Below are positions 47,137 through 58,335 of a stretch of DNA of 64,000 nucleotides, one piece after another. Position numbers and translations under genes: made by a program. The notes under the pieces were generated by a model. That model worked only from the letters and a program-made list of their open reading frames with translations. It was not told where the DNA came from and did no database searches. Source of the DNA: Macrotrachela quadricornifera (lineage: Eukaryota; Rotifera; Eurotatoria; Philodinida; Philodinidae); the NCBI GenBank assembly GCA_022393335.1, contig JAJEKB010015297.1:1-64000 (forward strand), written 5' to 3'. The stretch's first letter is position 1, and each line of letters begins with the position of its first letter.

Positions 47137-49752
47137 TTAATATTTATTTCTCTTTAATTTATTTTCGTTCTCATTAAAAAAGCACTCAGGAAAAATAACA
47201 TAACATAATGGTTTAAAAATAAGTTTATGTAATAAAAATATTAATCCAAATATTTCTAAACAAACAGTTGTAAATAAAAGATTATGAAAAATAATTTCTG
47301 AACGTTTAGCTATTGGTTGTTGAGAATTTTTAACATAATATGGTGTTTCACTAAGAGAAATTGTTAATGTTGTTAATGTTGATGTTGAAAGAACATATTG
47401 ATCTTTTGATAAAAATAAACTATTAGAATTCATAATAAATGTTGGAATATAAATTCCACTAAAATCTGATTCTTCATCAAACATTGATGTTGTTTCATTA
47501 ATAACTTTTGTTATTTCAAGATTAATTAATAAATTTTGTGATAAAATTTGATCATATTTAAAAAATGATTGATAAAAATTTAATTCTTTTAAATTATAAT
47601 GTTCAGTTTCATTTCCAGATGAATATAAACCAATACGTAAAGCACTAATTATTTGTTCACTATCTAAAATAATTTGTACATATATATATTGATAAGGTAA
47701 TTGAATAGATAAAGATAAAATTGAATTATTATTAATACAATTAATCCAATCAATAATAGACCATTTTGTATCAAGTAAAACTTGAAGTGTTATAACATTA
47801 CAATCAATTAATGTATTTATAAAATCAATATTTAAATAAAATATTTGATTATTTAATAAATCAAACATTTTTTCTTCTTCTTTTGTACCAGGTATAGATG
47901 ATGAATATATACTTGTTTGAAATTTAGCATTTCTTAATGATAAATCACATGCAAAATGTGAATCGGATGTTTTTTCTATAGGATATTGTGTTAAAAAATG
48001 ACTACTAAATGAATATGCAAAACTAACTAAAACTATAATTGAAAGTGATGCTAAACCTCCAATCCATAATTCTCCTTCACCAATTAAATCTATATATTTA
48101 AATATAGATTTTAATCGTTGTCTTATTTTTTGACTTCGAGGATAATTAATAGAAATTTTTAATATACCCATTATAATAATCATAATAATAACTAAACTTG
48201 AAACAATTAATGTCCAAAATAAAGGTGAAACATATAAACAATGATTCGAACCAATATTAAACATATTTTGTATAAGAATTTCATCAAATATAATACTTTC
48301 TGGTGATTTTGGATATGAATAAATTTGAATTATTGTTTTTAATGCTGATTGAGATATTTCATTAATAGAACCAATTGAACAAAATGATTCTGGTAAACAT
48401 GAAATACATTGTAAACTAGAATTACCAGAATTTTTTGTACCATTTGGACAAAGTATACAATCATAAATTCCTGTTTGATTTTTATAACTACCTGGTAAAC
48501 ATGGTTTTGGAGATGTAAATACTGGTAATGAACCAATATCTTCAATATATGGATAATAACCAGGTAAAGTTGGATTAAATATAAGAATATTTCCATTATA
48601 ATCAAGTAATGCTAATGATGATGGTGATGAAATAATATTTAAAAATATTGTATTAAAACGTAATGGTAATAATTGATGATTATTAGGGAATACAGATAAT
48701 GGACTACTATTTGTATAATAACCATTATTTTCAATATCATAAAAATAAATTTTTGATGATGACCATTGATAAGTAAAAGTATATGTATTAACTAATATAG
48801 CTGCTATTCCATTATTCATCCATGCTACACTTTTTCCATTACCTAATGATCTTCCTTGTGTATTTCTACTAATAAAATATAATTTATTTGGTTCGGTTAT
48901 ATTTACAGATAATAAAATAACTTGATTAATAAATTGCATTCCAATTAAAATATTTCCATTATTATTTATACTAATAGACATATCATATTTAGCTGAATAG
49001 ATATCAGCATCAGAATCAGTTAATTTATTTTGCCATGTATTAGGAATTATATCAGGTTTAAATTCATCAATAATTATAGGATGATTATTTGAGATATTAT
49101 AATTAATTAAATAAATAATTGGAATATATCGTGTTATTGAATCTTGAGGATTATGTATAAAACCTGCTATAATACCAAAATTTTCAGCTAAATCAACTGA
49201 ATGAGGCATAAATGATTTATCTGGCCATGTTAAATTTCCATTCCATGTTTCCAAAAAAAATGGATTTTCTGAATCAAATATACAAATAAAACTATTTGAA
49301 AAACCATAAGCAAAACGTCCATTTGGTTCAATATCGATTATATAATATTCTTGATGTTCATAATCAGAAATATATTGTAGAAAAAATTTAAAATTATTAT
49401 TACATGTTAAGGAATTATTATTATATGTTACTACACCTATAAACATTATAGTACTTCCATTAATTAATTCTCCTGCAAAGAAAATTTGTGTTTGATTTTT
49501 TCCAAGTGCAACAGTATAAAAATAATGATCGGTTGTACTTGGATGAAAAATTGAACATTTTAATGATAATGATGTATCATTATATGGAGCAAATTGAATA
49601 AAAAATGTTGGTATATTACCTTTATTTTGAATTTTAACAAGAAGATATTCATTCATAGCTATTTTTAAACCATAAGCATTATAATCAGTTGTATCTGGTG
49701 AAAAATTACCATTCAAAAAATGAACAAGTAATATAATAAAAAAGTAAATCAT
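47137..49752 (-). CDS. Large multi-pass membrane protein with Cys-rich stalk, 871 aa
   Basis: Single exon, starting with a signal peptide (MIYFFIILLVHFLNGNFS). Residues about 20-410 form an extracellular part with repeated Asn-rich beta segments (e.g. NNGNILIGMQFINQVILLSV), possibly a propeller. At about 414-465 there is a short Cys-rich region (CLPGSYKNQTGIYDCILCPN, then QCISCLP) of the GCC2/GCC3, ephrin-receptor-like type. Membrane helices are at about 509-533, 557-583 and 817-845; between the last two lies a ~230-residue segment. It ends in a short basic tail. Many N-glycosylation sequons are present. I recognise the architecture from recurrent bdelloid proteins of unknown function but cannot name a role; cell-surface sensing or adhesion is a guess. 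No frame break is seen and the start is fixed by the signal peptide. Confidence 0.75.
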   Translation of the reverse strand: MIYFFIILLVHFLNGNFSPDTTDYNAYGLKIAMNEYLLVKIQNKGNIPTFFIQFAPYNDTSLSLKCSIFHPSTTDHYFYTVALGKNQTQIFFAGELINGSTIMFIGVVTYNNNSLTCNNNFKFFLQYISDYEHQEYYIIDIEPNGRFAYGFSNSFICIFDSENPFFLETWNGNLTWPDKSFMPHSVDLAENFGIIAGFIHNPQDSITRYIPIIYLINYNISNNHPIIIDEFKPDIIPNTWQNKLTDSDADIYSAKYDMSISINNNGNILIGMQFINQVILLSVNITEPNKLYFISRNTQGRSLGNGKSVAWMNNGIAAILVNTYTFTYQWSSSKIYFYDIENNGYYTNSSPLSVFPNNHQLLPLRFNTIFLNIISSPSSLALLDYNGNILIFNPTLPGYYPYIEDIGSLPVFTSPKPCLPGSYKNQTGIYDCILCPNGTKNSGNSSLQCISCLPESFCSIGSINEISQSALKTIIQIYSYPKSPESIIFDEILIQNMFNIGSNHCLYVSPLFWTLIVSSLVIIMIIIMGILKISINYPRSQKIRQRLKSIFKYIDLIGEGELWIGGLASLSIIVLVSFAYSFSSHFLTQYPIEKTSDSHFACDLSLRNAKFQTSIYSSSIPGTKEEEKMFDLLNNQIFYLNIDFINTLIDCNVITLQVLLDTKWSIIDWINCINNNSILSLSIQLPYQYIYVQIILDSEQIISALRIGLYSSGNETEHYNLKELNFYQSFFKYDQILSQNLLINLEITKVINETTSMFDEESDFSGIYIPTFIMNSNSLFLSKDQYVLSTSTLTTLTISLSETPYYVKNSQQPIAKRSEIIFHNLLFTTVCLEIFGLIFLLHKLIFKPLCYVIFPECFFNENENKLKRNKY

Positions 49753-51364
49753 TAATTTGAATTATTTGTAGATGTTTTTTACGTTGTGAAATATATATGT
49801 ATTGATTTTAAATGTAAAAATAACAACACTTATATGAGTGAATACTTTTGAAAGTTATACTACAGAAGAAAAAAAAAGGTATGAGTGAATATTTGTCAAG
49901 GAAAGAAGACAAAAAGGTTTTTTTTTTTTCTTTGAAAAATGTTTTTAGAAATCGTTGAACAAGAAAATTGCTTTTAATATATACCGGTCTATTGGAGAAG
50001 AAAGAAAAAAAAAATGCCAGAAGATATAATAATTGAATCACTACTTAAATAATTTAATTTTATAATTTGTACATTTATTAATTCATATATACAATAAAGA
50101 AAAAGATTAAATGTAATATTATACTTACAAGTAATTTTTAATTTATAAAATTTATATGAATTTAATTGTCCTCCATCTGACTATCGATACGTTTCATAAA
50201 GTATATAAAATACATTAACTTTTTTTCGTTTTAAAATTCTTTTCTTGCCTCAAGATATCGATCATGACTTGTATGTATTGTCAGTTACTTTGTAAACTTG
50301 ATCTTCCATGATATATTAGATAGAAATCAATATATACCTATTATTGATGTTATTAAATAATCAAATAAATACAAGTACTTTTATGACAAATGAGTAATGT
50401 CTAGTTCAAATTGACATTTAAACAGTAGTAACAAAATTAAGACAAGATATGTTTTTTGATTTGAAATAAATGGTTTTTTCCCTTTCATGTATGCATTATG
50501 ACACATGGTACACAGAGACAGAAATGGAAAGAGCGGAAGAAAGACTTAAGAAACTAAAGATAGATATGTGAATAAAAATACTCGATAAAACATCATGTGT
50601 CATTTCTCTGAATCTATAATTATGATAAAATTTGATAGTGACTTCATGTTAATTATTGTTTGTTAAGGAGATATTTAATCATTTGTTAATAATAAAGAGT
50701 CGTGAGATTTATTTAAAATGGAATATACAATGAATCACACAAATAAGGATGTATTTTACTTATGATTTCTTGTTAAGGCGAAGTATGATTATCGTGTGTG
50801 GTGTAACTCGAGAGAAGTGTGCATAGGCTCGTTAGCATTATCCAAAAAACACCACGAGGAGATGAGCTTGACTTGTTTTTCTCTATATAGAATATTTACA
50901 TTATTTGTAACCATATAAAAAAATATATCAAAAATCAGATTTTTATCGATTTCTCTACAAATAATCGATTTTAATGGGTTTTATTTTGATTTAAAATTTG
51001 ATTAAAATCATCGTATTTTAATCGATTTTTTACCTTTTAATCAATCTTAATCATGAACATTGAAAATATCCACTTTTCACAAAGTTGCGAACTGAAAACC
51101 TTGATTTTCACACTATTTTTCGGATTGAGAAACTATGAACTTACTACTGAGCTTAGATCAAGCACTCATAATAGATTAGAATTCCCATATAAATTGTTTC
51201 AAAATTCAGATGATGAAATTACATGAAAACGATTTTAACCGAATTTGGCCGAACAAAATCGATTTAAATCAGTTTTTTTTCTTCATTTTTTTACATGGGT
51301 AGTACCTATACTATGTACAATATTTACCCTCAAGATTTACAATCACTGTTGAGTCTGAAATTGG
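49753..51364. other. Intergenic; ATCGATTTT-rich patch
   Basis: No gene. At about 50945-51045 and again at 51225-51275, blocks such as aatcgattttaatggg and aaaatcgatttaaatcag repeat an ATCGATTT core on both strands. The rest is AT-rich. Confidence 0.35.
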
Positions 51365-51580
51365 TTGATTTATAAATCGAAATAAATAAATTGATTTATA
51401 AATTGTAAATTTTTTTATCGAAAATTTAAAATAGTTATAAACATTTCCTGTATTTATAAATCACGTCTGTTTATAAACATTTGACGAGTTTATAAATCTA
51501 GTCTATTTATAAATAGTTTTTTGATTTATAAATTCAGGGAGTGACTTATAAATCTGAGATATTTATAAATCCAATCTCGA
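51365..51580. repeat. Cluster of TTTATAAA palindromes
   Basis: About ten occurrences of (g)atttataaatc or close variants (gtttataaac, atttataaat) spaced roughly 20-25 bp over 215 bp. The core is self-complementary, so each copy can pair with the others. It could be a degenerate satellite or a binding-site cluster; no coding sequence. Confidence 0.6.
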
Positions 51581-51619
51581 TTTATTCTCTTTCTCGTACA
51601 GAAGAGTCTTGCAAACATT

Positions 51620-51880
51620 AATTGTCTGATTGCTTGCTTGCTTGATTATATGTCTGCAGAGGGTCAAAGAAACATAAGGATTGACTGAAGACTAATCAAG
51701 GACGAGGAATTCAAATCTGAAGTCAGTTTTCAAAAACTTTTTTTGAAGTTCAATTTTTTAAACAAGGGACAAATTTTTAACAAAAAACATTTGTTTTTAT
51801 GAAGTTTGGTTAAAGGCAATTTAGGTCGAGGAACTTGAATCTGACTTCGGTTTTTTTAATTTTATATATGAATAACTTGA
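51620..51880 (-). repeat. Dispersed ~125-bp repeat, locus B (about 1.5 units)
   Basis: Inverted relative to locus A. On the minus strand it reads cagattcaagttcctcgacc, then accaaacttcataaaaac, then an A-rich spacer, then a second block ttcagatttgaattcctcgt. A tgcttgcttgcttg run followed by atgtctgcag (51627-51660) marks one edge, as at locus C. The 62-codon ORF starting inside has no domain. Confidence 0.6.
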
Positions 51881-52575
51881 CGGTAGTTTAGAAATACGAT
51901 TTCTATGAGAAAGAAATGAGCGAGTCTTTAGATGAGCGTTACTTGTTAAAGTAGAAGTAATCTGAGAAAGATCTTCATCAAATCTTGACAAACTACTGAT
52001 TAGAGCCATCTTGTATTACTTTTTAAAAAGATCTTCAACTAACACACGTATAATTCTTGCCAGATCTCTCATAGCAAATTTTAGGGTATAACTAAAACTT
52101 TCTCACAATTAACTAAATCGTATCTGTAATTCTTGTTAAGACTATAAAGAATTTGAGGTAATTTCTAATAGAATCCTGAAATTTTGGTTCATCAGATAAG
52201 TTGAACACGAGCTGCAGAAAATCTTGAAAGCAGCCATCCTTCATTTTTGACAGGATCCTGGCAATATATATTGTTGAAGCACCTTTTATACTTTTCCAAG
52301 AAGGGAACACTAACAAATACAACATATAATATCCTTCAAAGATCCTTTGATTTTCTTCCTGGGTAGAAGTGGTATAAGTCTGAAAGCATTTATTCTTAAA
52401 AATTTTTGAAGATATTTCTACCAGGAATCTGTCAGGATTACGGGGCCTTGCTTCATAAGGATTCTTTCATTTTCTTACTAAGATCCTAATCTGATGTGTT
52501 AAGGATCTTTGAGATTCAAGTTCCTGAGAAATCCTTCCACGTTTTCTCAGGGAATGAGCAGAATTGAGACTAGGA
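51881..52575. other. Intergenic, no gene seen
   Basis: Contains several AAGGATCTT / AGATCCTT-like words on both strands (52030-52510), possibly an older degenerate repeat. No gene. Confidence 0.35.
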
Positions 52576-54757
52576 CACTCTAACTCGTTATCTGCAGAAT
52601 ATCTATGAAAAAAGAATCAAATACCTTTTTCATCGATCCATTTTGACCTACATCTTAACAAAACAAGTAACGGTCGTTAATAAACAAAACTATCAAATGT
52701 ACTCATTAGGTATACACTAAATCCAATCCGAGTCAAATCTAAATACGAATATAACAGTGACCATAATCGGTTCACTGGTGACCGGTATTGATCGGTAATC
52801 GTTCCATTGATAGGTATTCACGAGTCTTCATTGTCTATCCAATGGAAGAAGTACCCGTAAGTCATCGTGGCTTATTTTATAGAGTAGATGTAACTCATCA
52901 TGCCCTATCCTATAGAAGTACTTATAGGCCCTTATAAGCTATTTCAAAGCACTCATTATCAGTGCTTATGCCGTATTTGGGATACTCTTCATAACTCTTC
53001 ATGGTATATCATGAGGTCAGCATTGAGTAAAGGCTTCAGAATTATAAAGATGCTCTAAATACGGCATAAGCACTTATAATGAGTATTTTGAAATAGCTTA
53101 TAAGAACCTATAGGTACTTCTATCGGATAGAGCATGATGAGTTCCTGATACCCTACAGAATAAGCCATGAGAACTTAGGTACTTCTCCCATTGGAAAGAC
53201 AATGCAGACTTGTCGATGCCTCCCTATGGAGCGATTACCGATCATGGTCATCGGCGGGCCAGAGTCATTTTTTTGGGTGGGGCAAAAATTATTAAAATGT
53301 GTAAAGCATCTACAATAAAATATAGGCTTAACTTTTCTTTGTATACTTCGATTACTTTGCTAAAAATTTCCCATATCATTTATTCTGTTCATTTAATATT
53401 TATTATTTTACTCTTAAAATAATGATAACAAAAACAAAAAATATTATTACGAACTTATCATAAAAGAATTTTATCAATACAAATAAAAGAGTATTTTTCT
53501 GTTGTTCTTGGTTGATATAAACTCTTTTATTATTTCATCATAGTCGATTTCAACTTCACGTTCAATGTTCAGCAATGCAAGTCCTGCTAAACGATCTTCA
53601 CCTGTTGTAGATCGAAGATAAGTTTTGATTCTTCGTAATGTTGAAAAACTTATTTCGCATGTAATTATAAGTATTTACAGGTATAGTCCATAAAATTTTA
53701 AACAATTCATTCATTACAGATAAACAAACACTCAAATGATTTTGTAGAATAAGCAATTTAATTTCAGATAAAGTTGCTTGAGTTTGAGAATTAGCAATAA
53801 ATAATTTTGTCTTATATAAACATTACTCACCACGCAGATCATCATAATTTAATGAATATTGTTTTGATAAGTGTTTTAATTCATTTTCATCCAATAGTGT
53901 TTTAGTTAAAAATAATTTTTTCATTAACAAAATATCATTATAATGAACTTTTGTATAGACAGATAGAAAAAAAGAACAATGCAGAACAGAACACAATTTA
54001 TCCTTTAGTTAATAGCACATGTGATGATTAAGCGGACTGAGTCTTTTCAGTCGCTTTTTTTCTCCTGTCTATCTCTGTCTAGATGTAAAAATACAATAGA
54101 AAGTTCATCATTTTCAAGATGACGAATATATTCCTTGAAAGAAATATGGCACGTTGAATATATCAATAACTAAATATATGTTCAAAGAATTTTAATATTG
54201 TATGTTTCAATTGATTGTGAACATCATTTTATTTTGCTATCTCTTCCAAGTGTAATATATCTTTAAACAACTTGTTCTTTCGTATTTTGAAATCGATAGA
54301 TAAACATAATATCCAAATAATGGATATGAAACAACAGCGAACTTGAAAACGTAAGACTTTAGCCAATCTTTCTTTTCTTAGTTAAAAACTATTCTGAACT
54401 GTGAAGACCTTGTTGAATTTCAAAAGAACCAAAAAAACAATAAAAAAAACCAATGTCGATATCAGCTCTAGAAAAAAATAAGCAAATTGCATCTATACGA
54501 ATAAAAATTTTGGGTGGGGCAACTGCACCACCTTGCCCCAACGGTGGCCCGCCGATGCATGAATCATGGTCACTGTTGTATTCGTATTTAGATTTGACTC
54601 GGATTGAATTTGGTGTATATTTAATGAGTATCTTTAATAGTTTTGTTTGCTAACGACCTTTACTGGTTTCGTTAAGATGTGGGTCAAAGTGGATTGATAA
54701 AAAAAGTATTTAATTTTTTTCTCATATATGTTTTGCAGATAACGGGTCAGATTAGGG
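52576..54757. mobile_element. Foldback element with ~34-bp repeats (copy 2), split by a hAT element
   Basis: A long inverted repeat. The left arm, about 52576-53000, pairs with a right arm formed by 53035-53250 plus 54563-54757. Distal pairing: cgttatctgcagaatatct (52586) with the complement of atatgttttgcagataacg (54726-54744), then gagtcaaatctaaatacgaa (52731) with ttcgtatttagatttgactc (54581). Proximal pairing: cactcattatcagtgcttat with ataagcacttataatgagt. The proximal part of each arm consists of degenerate ~33-36-bp tandem units (e.g. catcatgccctatcctatag at 52897) related to those at 12.9-14.1 kb. The loop is about 35 bp. No coding capacity of its own. Confidence 0.75.
53251..54562 (-). 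mobile_element. hAT-family transposon relic nested in the foldback element
   Basis: Ends carry an inverted CATCGGCGGGCCA (53249-53261 and 54545-54557), with ggtggggcaa-type subterminal sequence on both sides. The 10-bp direct repeat ATCATGGTCA flanks it (53241-53250 and 54563-54572), enough for an 8-bp hAT duplication. On the minus strand, 53910-53510 reads as the C-terminal part of a hAT/ZMYM-type transposase in fragments: LDENELKHLSKQYSLNYDDL, then SEIKLLILQNHLSVCLSVMN, then, after frame changes, STLRRIKTYLRSTTGEDRLA and LALLNIEREVEIDYDEIIKE, the dimerisation region. Stops and frameshifts make it dead; the catalytic N-terminal part is missing. Confidence 0.75.
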
Positions 54758-56394
54758 TTGTATGAGTGGAGAGTTTTATGCTCTATGGATTGACACTATC
54801 TTTGATTGAAACAGCGATCTGAGTGGACGAGAGCTTATTTTACAAATACCGCCAAGTCTTGAAGCAAAATATCTATAGGCGAGATACCAATACATATTGG
54901 AAAATACCTACAAAAATGAAACTAAAATATAAAAAACTAAAATAAAGCACAGAGGTAGCTTAATTTAATAAAGAAAGAATTCTGGCCGCATATATGCGCC
55001 AGCTGTCCTCAAAGGATTAATCGATGACTTATGACACTTTGCGAAGAAAGAGAACTTGGGGGATATTCTTATGTGAGAACAAAAGAATATTAATATTATA
55101 TTTGTCTCTCTTTGTATGAAGATAATATTAACAAGTATGTATAATATATTTGCGTTCGTTTTAATCATGTGTTTTATCGATATTTTATCAAATTATGTTT
55201 GTGAATATTCTAGAATAGGTGCTTACATAATATTGAAAGAGGAAAAACATAAAACTTGCCTTTCTTTATATGAAGATTATATTTCCAGGTGTTTGTAATA
55301 GAATTGCGTTCGTTCTAGTCAGATGCTTAACGGATGATTCGATTATCACAGTATAAATATTGACGTTTATTCATTTTTTATTTAGTGTCGAGAAAATAGT
55401 GCTTGTGTTGAGTGAAGTTTATCGTTATTTGTTTTTAGCATTCAAAAACGCGTATATTTTTAGTATTCAAGTGACTTAAATAAATTGAAATTTTATTCTG
55501 ACGATGATGCGCATTGATGAGGAACAGAGTATGATCGAAAACACAGGTGGTATTAGTAGTGATAGACTAGATGATGATGCATTGACGGAAAATGCTATAG
55601 CAGCGGACGATGCGGTATATAAATTATTGTTACCAACTATCGAGCAAAAGACACAGATTATAAGAAAGTATGTTTGCTACAGAGTAATTATATATTATAT
55701 AGGTCCGGTGTCGCTTTTACAGGCCATGGTGGCATAGAATTCGTGAAATAAAATCTAAAGGTCTTTGGGTGGCCTCGTAGCGATACTTTGTAAAAATATA
55801 GGATTTTAAAGCTTTATTTTTATAGGATCACCTATTCCTATATAGGATATTTATAGGACATCCATTTTGAATTAGTTTTGAGTCTTTTTAGTAGAAACGT
55901 TAATTAATGCAGTGATAGAACTGAAAGATGCACTCTTTTACCAACATCGTATCAGATAACTTCAGTAAAAACATAGTATTAGATCGGTAAAATTAATAAA
56001 ATAACAGATTTTTTCTGAAGAAAAATAAAAGTTGGTGTGTTAAACTTATTTTCAAGTATCGTATATACCTCATAATCTATTTAAAAGACAATATGAATCA
56101 ATATCACAAAAAAACTATTTTATTGAGTCTGTAAATCGTTATCTTTCATTGCATTATGGATAATTTTTTTGCCAATGAACTATATGCAAACGAAATATAT
56201 GTACCAGCTGTTCACAGTTCGTGCATATTTGATAAACTAACTGCTTACATAATTTACCACAGTAGACTTTGATATATTCACTAATAATCTTGATCAGCTG
56301 TATTTATTTCTAACGTAATCATAAATTAGAACATCAGCTAATAGATTTTTTAGCGATTTTTATGAATATTTGTTCTCTTTCATTTAGAGAAGCG
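54758..56394. other. Intergenic; ~152-bp imperfect duplication and a doubtful small exon
   Basis: 55106-55190 and 55258-55345 are similar at about 75% (shared ttgcgttcgtt and tatgaagat blocks), an old tandem duplication. At 55504 an ATG opens a 50-codon acidic stretch (MRIDEEQSMIENTGGISSDR) that meets a good donor (aagaaa|gtatgt near 55668); it could be a first coding exon, but no second exon was found. Confidence in a gene here is low. Confidence 0.3.
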
Positions 56395-56685
56395 CAACAG
56401 GAATCAATTGTTTGTTTACTTGCTTGCTTGTATGTCTGCACTTCATTTATTGATCAAATAATGATATCAAAACAAAAAGGATTTTTTTCAATAAAACCCA
56501 ACCAAAGGTTGTCGGAGTCGAGAAACTCGGATCTAAAGTCAATTTTTCGAAAATTTTTTGTGGATCAGTTTTTTTTACACAAAGGAACACTTTTTATGAA
56601 AAGTAATTTTTTATAAAGTTTGATTAAAAGTAATCGAACTTGGAAAATTTAAATCTGAAATCAGCTTTCATAATTAAATGTCAAA
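56395..56685 (-). repeat. Dispersed ~125-bp repeat, locus C (about 1.6 units)
   Basis: Same repeat as loci A and B, inverted relative to A. Begins after tgcttgcttgtatgtctgc (56421-56439) and contains cggagtcgagaaactcggat (56512) and, ~125 bp later, gaacttggaaaatttaaatc, each near an aagtttgattaaa / aacccaaccaaagg block and A/T-rich spacer. Confidence 0.6.
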
Positions 56686-58335
56686 TAGTTATTAACTGAT
56701 TGTTAATTACCACTACTATTGGCAAAACTTCATCAAAACTAATCAACAAATGGATAATTCGAGTCCAAGCTCGATGTGAATCATTCAATGATTTAAAGCG
56801 CATGAGTATAAATAACACACTCATCTCAAATAATTTTCTGACAGTAAGAAAATAGTTCTACAGGAAAGAGCTAAACGAGCCCATTCACGAGCGTTATTTT
56901 TCTAAAAAGAAAATTCAAATGAAAAGATTACCATTCGTATACGTCATGATCATTATAAGGCCTATCGTAGGTTGCTTTTGAATGTGACGTGATTAAATGC
57001 AGTAGTATCAAACTCAAATGTTCAATTTGATAGAAACTTGTAGTTTCATTTCTCAGTTTTCATTTCAACTTTCAAAATTCGGTTCGAGTATTATATAGTA
57101 CATATATTATTGAAAATGGAACACTCCATAACCCAAGAGAGACATATGGAGAAAGTTCTAGAATGTGTACGAAACATTAGAGGATAGACAGTCACGTGAA
57201 TAAACATATGATTGCTTGGAAACTCTAATAAAGATGACTTTTTCAAGAATTTTAATAAAGAATGTATCTGTATTATACACAGAATGATAGAGTATGTCAT
57301 ATGCTATTGAATCTTATGATTCCTTTTAAAGAATTTATTTCTTAGGACGTAATAACTAAAAAAAACAGCGAAAAAATGTAAATTTTTGGTGCTTGTAGAT
57401 TGAGAATGTTCTTACTGTACTCAAATTTTCTTTTTAATAAATGACTATAAGAAAAAAAAAGTAAATATACAAGATGATAGACAATTTCACGTTCTATCAC
57501 AATTTATAATTTCCTTTTCAAAAAGATATAGTTCTATGGTGATGAAATAATTAAAAAACTAATTTTGATGATAGTCAAGAAATTTTGTCTGTGGGAATGT
57601 GGACATGAGAATGCCTTCATTATTCTCAAAGGTTTTTCGTAATGAATAAGTACAAACTGAAATCTAATTATATAGAGTGATAGAAAACTCGACGGACTTT
57701 CAGAATATGCTATTGGTTTTAAAGATAATTAGGACTAAAAAAAAAATATTATATTATTTGAGACATTAATAAATCAATAAAAACAAATTGTTTGCCTTTT
57801 CTTTCTTCAAATCACTATTCATTCTATTCGTATAAATCACTTCTCAAATAGAAGTAAAGAATCGAATAAATAATCCATTAAAATAATTTTTCCCGATATT
57901 TCATTTTGTTTTCATATCTTAATGCATAAGCATTTTACTAAATATTCTAAGAATAATGTACATAACTACCATAGTGAGTACTTATCTATATAGTTTTAAG
58001 TAAATCTCTAAAGCAAAACTTGTATAAGTGCTCATCTGATTACTTGACGAGTATAAATACAAATCGAATTCCAGAAATGGCACGATCATTTAAACTTCAG
58101 CGAAGGAAGATAGCAACGCACATCGAAACGTTCTGGCCTGAAGAATATCGGCAGATATCATTATATATTCTTCACGCTGAGTTAGTACTATTTTCTCGAT
58201 AATTCTAACGCTGAAGGCTTTCATGCTAGTAACAACTGATCGAAGTTATACTTTTTAAAAATTACAATGAATCAACGTATTCCAAAATTGATCTTATTTC
58301 TCGGAACGAAAATTTTGTCTGATTTGATCAGCAAT
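56686..58335. other. Intergenic, no gene seen
   Basis: AT-rich; none of the short ORFs shows a domain, signal peptide or splice context. Confidence 0.4.

Noticed and set aside
48339..48605. ORF within the 871-aa membrane protein in another frame
   Set aside because: Shadow frame of a clearly coding region.
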